NCBI GenBank assembly: GCA_001574975.1
Contig: KQ965734.1
Location: forward strand, 670,249-734,248
From: Gonapodya prolifera JEL478
Lineage: Eukaryota; Monoblepharomycota; Monoblepharidomycetes; Monoblepharidales; Gonapodyaceae
Reading direction: 5' to 3'
DNA: 64,000 nucleotides
Numbering within the stretch: position 1 is the first letter of the stretch; each line of letters opens with the position of its first letter. Below are positions 54,236-64,000 of this stretch, one piece after another. Both the position numbers and the translations under genes were made by a program. Below the pieces are notes generated by a model. It did no database searches and was not told the DNA's origin. It saw only the letters and a program-made list of their open reading frames with translations.

Positions 54236-56692
54236 ATGCCGTTTCGAACTTCATGCCTTACCGTCCACACTCTTTACCGCGAATCATCTAGGTTCTTCTC
54301 AAAAGCTCTTGCGGTATTCCTACTTCTGGTTTTTTCATACTACCTCGGTTTCCCTCTTTCGGACCCCAGCTGCAGTGGCAGTGCACTGGTGGAATTCTTC
54401 TTTTACGTTCCGGACGTCCAGCGCGGCGGATCCTGTAAGGGATCCAAAGCTGCTGCGACGGGTTGTCGCTCAACCGCGGAGTCGGTGCTGGGGCTGGGTG
54501 CGTTCAATAACATCTTTTCGGTAAACGATTTTGATGAACTCTCTTGTCTTTTCACATTCAGGGTTCATTCTCCTATCCCTAGCACTGCTCTCGGTCAAGG
54601 TCCAAATCGCGCTGCTCATTTTGATGCACCTCTTGTCCGCTCTGTCCCCATTCATCCTCCAACGCGTCGCGCCTTCTCTCGTCGCCTCCGTGTCGCCCCG
54701 GGCGAGGATAGTGGCAAAGAGCACATTCGACTTTATCATTCTCACGCTGTCGGTGTTGCACGGATGCCTCGTTGATGTGATGGAATGGATCGTGTGTGGA
54801 CTTGGTAATTACTGTACATTGCGTCCTTTGCGCGACTCCCTTTCTCATGCGCTCTTTTTTGGATTTTGCTACAGATATTCCTGCCTCATGGTTGTATGAG
54901 CACTGCGTAATTCCCGTTGAACACGCCGCCCACAAGGAGATCAGATACGCCGCGCCGGACCCTGTCGGCAAGTTCGTAGACACGTATGCTGCGCGGGGAT
55001 TCTCGGCAGCTCTCCTTGTCCTGGTGAATCCGGAAAGGGAGCAGATGGTGTCAAGGATCACGACCCTCGAAGCCGACAACTCATACTTTCGCGGGTTGGC
55101 AGGGAAGGGCGAAGCCCTCTTGCAGCTCCAGCTTTCGGAGATCAAAATTGTGAGTATTGGTGCAAAAAGAATTTTGGACGTTCTGCCGTCAATACAGCCG
55201 TTCATTGACTGACTTGATCGCATTTTTCCCTCAAGGCCTCACAAAATGCTTCGTCCGCGCTTGCCAAGACCACGAGTGAGCGAAACGAACTCAGGACCAC
55301 CGTGATGGACCAACGATGGGAGATTCACAAGCTCCGTTGTGAATTAAAAAAGATCGAGGGCCAGAAGCGGGAGCTCTCTATCGATTTGTCGTCCTGGAAA
55401 GCCAGCGACGGATACAAGACCGGTGAGATCGCAAGGTTGGGGGGTGAGGTGAAAGCGCTCAAAACGAGAGCATCTGAGGTAAGACATTGTCATTTGTTTG
55501 GAGGTGTTCCATTTCTGAAGTTTTCCGCTTTAGCTCGAGACACTTGTTGCGCTTGGACCAGGTATCCCACTCATGGGTGCCGCCCCCATCGAGGCTCTTG
55601 GTTTCGCGATTGCTCAAGTCCCCCCACTTGTGAAGCAGGTCGTAGTGGAAGATGTGGTAATGGAGGATGCGTGCCCTCTGGAGCCGGTGAGTATTAAATA
55701 TGTTTATTCCACGATGATTTGTCCCATTTTAATTTGTTTTTGCTTTTTCCCGCAGGTGATCGCCCCGCCTGCCGACGTGGTTCCATCAGCATGTGACACT
55801 CGTATCACCATGGGAGCCCCACCCACATTCGCGGTTGACTTTCCAGCCGAGGTGGCAACTCCAATTCCCGAGGTCGCCGTGGTTCAGCCCGGCGCCCCTA
55901 TCTTTCCACCTCTAACTGCCCCAACTCTTGCGGTCGTTCCATCCGCCGGGATTGCGTCCAGCTCAGTGAACCTACCCGCGTCTTTCGACGGGCTCGATCT
56001 TGCTGCCGCAGCTGCCCCGCCAGCCGTTGGTGTCACCGTCGCGCCACGCTTCGTCCCTGGCATCTTGCCACCTCACGTTGTAGCACCTGTGTCATCCTTC
56101 GTCACCGGCTTGCCACAACACGTTGCAGCCCCCGGGCCATCCTTTGTCGCTGCCCACTTGCCCCCAGCCATTGCAGCCCCCGCGCCGTCGATTCCATCGT
56201 TGGGCTCACACGTCGCAATAGCTTCGGCTCCGTCCTCATCTCGTGCTCCTATGGCGTCTATAAAAAAGAGAAACAAGGGGAAGGCCGTAGCCCGCAACGG
56301 CGGCTCCGTTGCGCAAACGAGTCTCAAAGACCGCGACCCACGACTTGGGTGGGCAGAGGAACCAGGGTCGAGGGCCAATCTAGCGGCAAGGATTGAGAGG
56401 CTCTGGAGGTCTGGAGCTCTCAGTGAGGAGCAGCTTGAGGCGCTGTTCGCCAAGTTGGGTGGGTGGAGCGTGGAAGATGTAAGTGACTGGGCATGAACCT
56501 TCTTTGAGCCTATCATAACTTTTGTGTACTTGTTTTTAGATCGGAGATTCTGTCCAAGTTGGTGGCCCCGTAAGGCAGTGCCGCTTCACCATCAGGCAGA
56601 TGGTTGAGCAGGCCGAGGAACACAGTATCTTGAAGGTGCGAAGATGGTTCTGGAATCTCCCGGAGGAGATCCAGGCGCTCTCCGACCTATGA
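54236..56692 (+). CDS. membrane, coiled-coil, proline-rich orphan protein
   Basis: Exons 54236..54434, 54562..54804, 54875..55149, 55236..55478, 55534..55686, 55756..56478, 56540..56692; phases agree, 662 aa. N-terminal hydrophobic segments ALAVFLLLVFSYYLGF and FILLSLALLSVKVQIALLIL suggest two membrane passes. Residues ~200-330 form a charged coiled coil (LRTTVMDQRWEIHKLRCELK). Exon 6 is Pro/Ala/Val-rich with imperfect repeats of the form LPPHVVAPVSSFVTG, LPQHVAAPGPSFVA, LPPAIAAPAPSI. A basic patch (KKRNKGKAVARN) precedes a C-terminal helical domain (RANLAARIERLWRSGALSEE, LFAKLGGWSVED, FTIRQMVEQAEEHSILKVRR). No family recognised. The first intron contains an alternative donor (TCGGTAAAC) that would put the next exon out of frame. 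Confidence 0.65.
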
Positions 56693-58099
56693 AGAACGAC
56701 TGGTGTGTACGGACGTTTCTTGTTGTCGAAATTTCAACAATTAACCTTTTGGTTGTTTGAACAGGTTCACCGAGGAACTGCTTTTTTCTAAAAAATCATT
56801 ATTCACCACGGCCAGCGAACCACGTTTCCCTCCTTCCGAACCATGTCGATACTTTTTTTGTTTCAAGGCTTTCACGTACTACAACGACGTCTCGCACTCT
56901 CCCCTTCCCTCACCCCAGTTCTTTGCAGTGCGGGCGGCTTTTCCATTTCTTTCTCTCCCCCGCGTTCTCATTATTCTACCCAACTCCGGTCGTCAATGGC
57001 ACTGCACGATACCGCCCGTCCGTCGCCCAATATCTGGATGAAATTTCGCGTCATCGTTGAATCAATTTGAGGCCGGCTCGCTTTCTTTGTCCAAACGGAC
57101 ACATCAGACTTTGGCGAAAGCTGGACCCAATGTCTACTCCCTCTACTCCTACACCTGCGTTTCGGTGTCTTCTATCCCATCATGACCCTTTCCTCCTGTT
57201 CGCCTACAACTTCCAGCATTCATTCTCACGGCAGTGTTAGTCGCTCGCTCGTCATGCCGTGTCTGGTTGATACCGAAGCCCCCGGAACTGGATTTTTCTG
57301 AGCGAATGGTTTCCACCTTCAAAATATGTTTCACCAATCAGAGCAACATTGGGTAGAGATACTTCGTTTGGCATGGCTAGATTCGCAATGGAGAGAAGGC
57401 CTGATTTAGAGCTGGGGACGACGATGGCTTGTCCAACGATGGAGCGCCTAGGCCTTTTCGATTTCGGGCCATTTTATGCGAATTTTGTTGATGTCAAACT
57501 CGTCAATATGCTTGACCCGTTTCAGGAGCAGTGACGATGATTTTATGGACCTCGACCTAGGCTGCGCAAACTTCCTTCTTTATTCCTCCGCTTCTGAGAA
57601 AGATTATGAGCGACGATATCCTTCAGCTTTACCACCACTGTCTCAGTATGCTTTTGGGTTGATGCGCGCAGAGCAACTTCACTGCAACTGGCCCGGACTT
57701 TGAAGACGATTTGTTGCCGAGGCCAAGGGAGGGGTTGAAGCTCCTAGGACCTGTACCTGCTGAAGGCGCGAGATGTCACCGTTGGCCAATGCGAATCGAC
57801 CCCTGCCAGCACCGACGTTCTCAGTATGGCCAGTATGAGGCAGAAACCATCGACTCGGATGGCGCGCAGTGAACCACCCTTGGTCGCGATCAATGACGTT
57901 CACAACTGATTTCTAATCAGTCTTTTGGCAGTTCGGTGCACCCCGCGTCGCATCGTACACGCCCCACAAATCTGCCTTCTCTGCGATAATGCAGTGGGAG
58001 CAGCAAACTCCCTCACATTTTTTCATCCCCTTTCAAATACGTGCGACCTCGAGCACCAAAATCACGGTGTAAACAGGACAAACGGTCCCTTTGGCTTCC
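56693..58099. other. intergenic or decayed sequence, no gene recognised
   Basis: About 1.4 kb with only short open frames on both strands. The right part may include the lost N-terminal exons of the NAD kinase relic that follows. Confidence 0.4.
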
Positions 58100-59330
58100 A
58101 CACCAATTTGTGCCAGCGCGAATCACCGTCTGGCCCCCAAGCTTGGCGCAGTAAACGCAGACCCGATTGACTTCACCATCACTCTTGGGGGCGGTGTGAC
58201 AGTCCTGTTTACCTCGTTGCTCTTCCAGCGATCCCAAGCACCCTCCATTATAGCCTTCCACGGAACTCCCGTGCATTCCTCCCCGCGTTTCACTTTTAAG
58301 ACATCCGACGTGTCCTCCTCAAGATCGTCGGTACCCCTAACGTCGCCCCGACGTTGCCTCGGGAGAGCCGTCGCCGCCTTGGCTTCGAGTCGACTTGCCT
58401 ATGCGTGTCACTTATACAGTGTGGCGGTCCCAGCCCCACGCATGGGAAGGCCCAATCACCCCCCTCGGCGCCCTCAATCAAGCCATTCTTCGGGATCTAC
58501 AGCCACCAGCAGTTCTGCCCCATAACGCGTCATCTACATACCCGAGTCAATCTGTCTATGCAAGGCACTGCTCCTGCGAGTGGAAGGATGCGCAGGCCTG
58601 TACCGACGGAGTCATTCTAAGTGCTTTTAACGACCTCGCGGTGGACAGAGAACTCAGTCCTACATGGGCCAACTGGAACTATACGGAGACGACAGGCTGC
58701 TTAGAGTCGTGCAGGCGTATGGCCTGGTCATTTGCACTCCTGCGGGGAGTACAGCGTACAGCGTGAGTTGAAACTGTATGGACAGTTATCTGGCGAAGAC
58801 TGACATTGTTCAGTACTCCTTTACGATCTTTAGTTGTCAGTGCGTGGTTCTGTTGTACATTCGCAATTGCCGGCACTTCTCCTGACACCGATCTGTCCTC
58901 GTGAGTGCGACATCGCAATGAACTTTGTCAAGGTCTGTCACTGCGGAAAGGAGATCAAGATATCGCGCAAATATTCACACTGTATTCTTTCACTTGCAGG
59001 AACTGCGTACCGCAGACCGGAACTCTTGTCCAACCATTTGCGCGACCGGGCAGAGCTAAGATTTATTCGAGGGACTTTCGCAAACGCTTCACTGGAATGA
59101 GCGCGCCTGTCAAAAGCCCTGGGCGAAAATAAGGAGGGCGAGCGGATCGTCCGCGAGTTTTTGGGCGAAACAGAAGACAGAAACCCACTATCTGGGCATG
59201 GCATCGGAGACATTCGCACCGGGAGACGCACTTCCCACCCAGTGCCTTTTTCTGCTGTGGGGAACGATATGAGCGGGGATGCGTGTTCGTACTTGTCGTC
59301 CGAAGGTGCTCCATTAGTCTTTACAAAGTA
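58100..59330 (+). pseudogene. decayed NAD(H) kinase
   Basis: Fragments of an ATP-NAD kinase follow one another in the correct order but in changing frames. IDFTITLGGGVTVLFTSLLF (from ~58167) matches the active-site strand, with the invariant GGDGT motif now GGGVT. Then AFLPAFHF, a TAA, DIRRVLLKIVGTPNVAPTLP; FNDLAVDRELSPTWANW (~58630); after a deletion GDDRLLRVVQ, AYGLVICTPAGSTAYS (the NAD-binding TPTGSTAYS block, ~58720); and, after an apparent intron, GSVVHSQLPALLLTPICPRE. The C-terminal CLHWNER-type block (SLHWNERACQKP, ~59090) is in yet another frame. At least one nonsense change, two frameshifts and the loss of GGDGT mean it cannot code an active kinase. An intact paralogue presumably exists elsewhere. 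Confidence 0.82.
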
Positions 59331-61759
59331 AGTCTCGACCACCTTTGCATTTCAAACCGCTCGCTTACCATTCCGTGATCGAAACGAAGGCCATACGCAA
59401 CAATTGCACTCAACACGAGAGTGCAGTCGACAAGTCACAACTCTGGCACAGATGCCGCCGAAAACACCACGCTCCCGCTCTTGCTCTTACTCTCCAACAT
59501 CTCCATCAGAGAAGCAGCAGTGCGCCATTTGAGCTTGACCCGTCAAGGCTGATTCGAAGGGGTGGAAGCAAGTCGTAAGTACAAGGGTAAGGGGAAAGCG
59601 CCGTGCCTCGGATCTGCCAGTCCACTTGAGTGAACACAAAGGTGACCTCACCGTGGCGCGACGAAAATCACTTCCGCAGGACCATCCAGTTGTTTGTGGT
59701 GACCAGTGCTCACCTTGCCCCGATTCTTGGCCGACGCCAGACCGCTGGAAAAGGAGTTCAGAAGCTGTCTTTCACTGCATGCGGGTCGGGGTGATAGTTG
59801 ACTGCTGGTGAGCTTTAGGCTGAAGTTGGTGCAAGGTTTTGTGTTCTGACGGAGAATTTATGAATCAGAAAAGGGTACATCACCGACTGCAACGCTCGAC
59901 ATTCAACTCCGACGCGTCGCCTTCGTTCCGGAAGTCCTGGATAAAGTGCAGTTTGAGGAGATGGAGGTGAGACTCCTCGAACCCTTTTCGAGCAAAAGGA
60001 AACGTGCTCACCGAGACCTTGGAAACAGATCATGCATTCGACAACCACTTCGTCTGGTGGCAAGTGGCAGGGGGACCCGTCGTACCAGAAACAAGGTTAC
60101 GTTGACCATTTTGTCTTGATTTCGTCGTTTCCATTCGATTGACTTTTTCCCCGTTCGGTTCTTTATAGCACAAGTGAAAGGCTCGACGGTACGTAGTTTT
60201 GTTTTTTGATCGTTGTTTTTATATTTTTAGTAACGGCGCGCGTTCCCTGAAAGGTAGATGCGTCCGGGAATTCTTGACGGTAAGCACACTGGCTCGAGGT
60301 TTCGTCGCTGTCAAATCGCAGAATACTAACTTCGCGATGCCCTTGTGTCTGGGCAGGGTCCCCCTGCCACTTTGGCGCACCAACTACGCGGTCCTGTCGG
60401 TCCTGTCGCTCTGCATGATCTCCTCTTCTCAAATGCCCCCACCTCCTCAACGCCGCTTCCACGCTGCATCCACGCCGCATCCGCCGACCACCATCCTCCA
60501 CGAGCCCAAGCGCAGTCGTACCCCAGCAGGTTCCCTCGCATCGTGAAAGACAGTGAACTCCAGAAGGCGGGATTGGTTCACGGCGCTCGATGACCGGGCA
60601 AGGTTTGTATCTCACTGGTTCGCCCTTCCGATTCGGTATGGAAGTGCTGGAGTGCAGAAGTAGTCGTTGTCCCGAATGAGCGTTCTCTGGCGTGGATCTC
60701 TTGTGTCAACTGTGTGGTATGGGGTGGTGGCAGGGACCCTGTGCTTGAGGACGTGCGGCCTGTGGAAGCTCTGGAGATAGGTCTGGGTTGAGCTCGTCGA
60801 AAGCCTCCTTGGAGGCATGGTCTGGACCACGTACGTGGGCGTGGTGGTAGGCGGTAACAGTGGATTCCAGTCGAAAGCGGCCTCCCGTGTCCCGCTTGGT
60901 CTACAGCTTGCGGGATGGAAGCCAAGGGTCGCAATTGCAGCAGTGACGCAGAGTATGACCTTGCAAGAATGTATCAATAACAGCGATCAACGCGTGGACC
61001 ATACCATCCAGTGCGAGTCAGACTCTACAGCACGGTTGAGGCCGCATCGGTCTGGAATCTTGTCGAATGGAAGCCAAGGGGCGCATTTGCAGCTGCAACG
61101 TAGAGAAGAGAATTCTTTGGACTCTAACAAGACTTCAACAGCAGGGAGACTGACTTTGTTTGAGAATGGTTAGAAACCGAAACTGAACGTGGACTTGATT
61201 CGAACGGGTGCCACGGGGAAGGGTTCGACGGTGACCAACAATCGAAAACAACCAATTGTGGACTTGATATATGTGGAGCGAGGAAGATACAAGGTGGCGG
61301 ACTGAGAACCTGGGGGCAAATGACTCAAAAGGACTCACTCAGTGTGACCTGGTGTACAGATGACTTGTTGTTATGGAGAGATGAAGTTGAAAATTGAATG
61401 CGACATAGGTTGGGGAATGTTGGACGGAGAAGGGTGAAATGAGAGCACGTAAATGACAAGGCATACGTTTTATATATACGAGAAATACGAAATATAATTG
61501 GAAGTGATAAGCAAAGATGGCCAACCCTCTTATGATTCAATAGATTCTTGTGTTTTGCCACCAACCGACCGGGGCGGGAAATGAGGCACAAGACACATTC
61601 CTTCATCATCACTACATGCACAAAAAGAAGAGAAAAAACTCGGACGTGTCATCCTGATGGTTTCGTGCAGTTTTCTGTCTCGGAGCGGTGTCACAAGGGA
61701 GTGTGCGAACAACGCGCATAAAGCGGATTCTGCCGAAATGAAACCGGTTGCTTTTGCTC
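59331..61759. other. 2.4 kb without a recognisable gene
   Basis: Only short open frames without family signatures. A stretch on the plus strand around 59875-59966 reads LDIQLRRVAFVPEVLDKVQF up to a GTGAGA donor and could be an isolated exon or relic. A leftward frame at 60977-60612 has a signal-peptide-like start but no ATG. Confidence 0.35.

Positions 61760-64000
<2,241 letters not shown>

Noticed and set aside
60612-60977. Minus-strand frame with a signal-peptide-like start
   Set aside because: The apparent start is TTG with no in-frame ATG nearby, and the rest is low complexity without a family signature.

Overview
The window looks like nuclear DNA of an early-diverging fungus. About twenty spliced genes lie close together on both strands; most introns are 50-130 bp with GTRAGT donors, CTRAY-like branch sites and pyrimidine-rich AG acceptors. 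A 7-dehydrocholesterol reductase is unusual for Dikarya but fits zoosporic fungi. With a secreted PL3 pectate lyase and the fungal rhodanese-PTP architecture, it suggests a plant-debris chytrid or monoblepharid; this placement is an inference. I rebuilt exon structures by hand, requiring donor and acceptor phases to agree and family motifs to read through the junctions.

Left part (1-25.9 kb): an IQ/coiled-coil giant cut by the left edge; a small BTB protein; a nucleotidyltransferase-protein kinase fusion; an F-box/LRR-like protein; an 11-exon HRQ1 helicase; an RGG/PAM2/F-box-like protein; an 11-exon P450 divergent from DHCR7; and a CoA-type Nudix hydrolase just downstream of DHCR7.

Accessory stretch (25.9-30 kb): an inverted 292-bp copy of the HRQ1 3' end, then two degenerate tandem paralogues that each end in two PAM2-like motifs. 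Copies of a ~30-bp motif punctuate this stretch.

Middle (30-51 kb): an NmrA-like reductase, a seven-exon gene of unknown function, a CHERP-like CID/RS/zinc-knuckle splicing factor, a PlsC acyltransferase, a four-TM protein, a rhodanese-PTP phosphatase, a SET/post-SET protein, an epoxide hydrolase with an 8-nt micro-exon, an F-box/CxxC protein and a large orphan protein.

Right part (50.6-64 kb): a decayed BTB gene, a PL3 pectate lyase, a TM/coiled-coil orphan, a decayed NAD kinase, about 2.4 kb with no recognisable gene, and a type-B carboxylesterase cut by the right edge.

The strongest candidates for something undescribed are the NMNAT-like/kinase fusion and the concentration of PAM2-type (poly(A)-binding-protein-binding) motifs in one F-box-like gene and two tandem relic paralogues. 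No CRISPR array, rRNA, convincing tRNA or autonomous transposon was seen.
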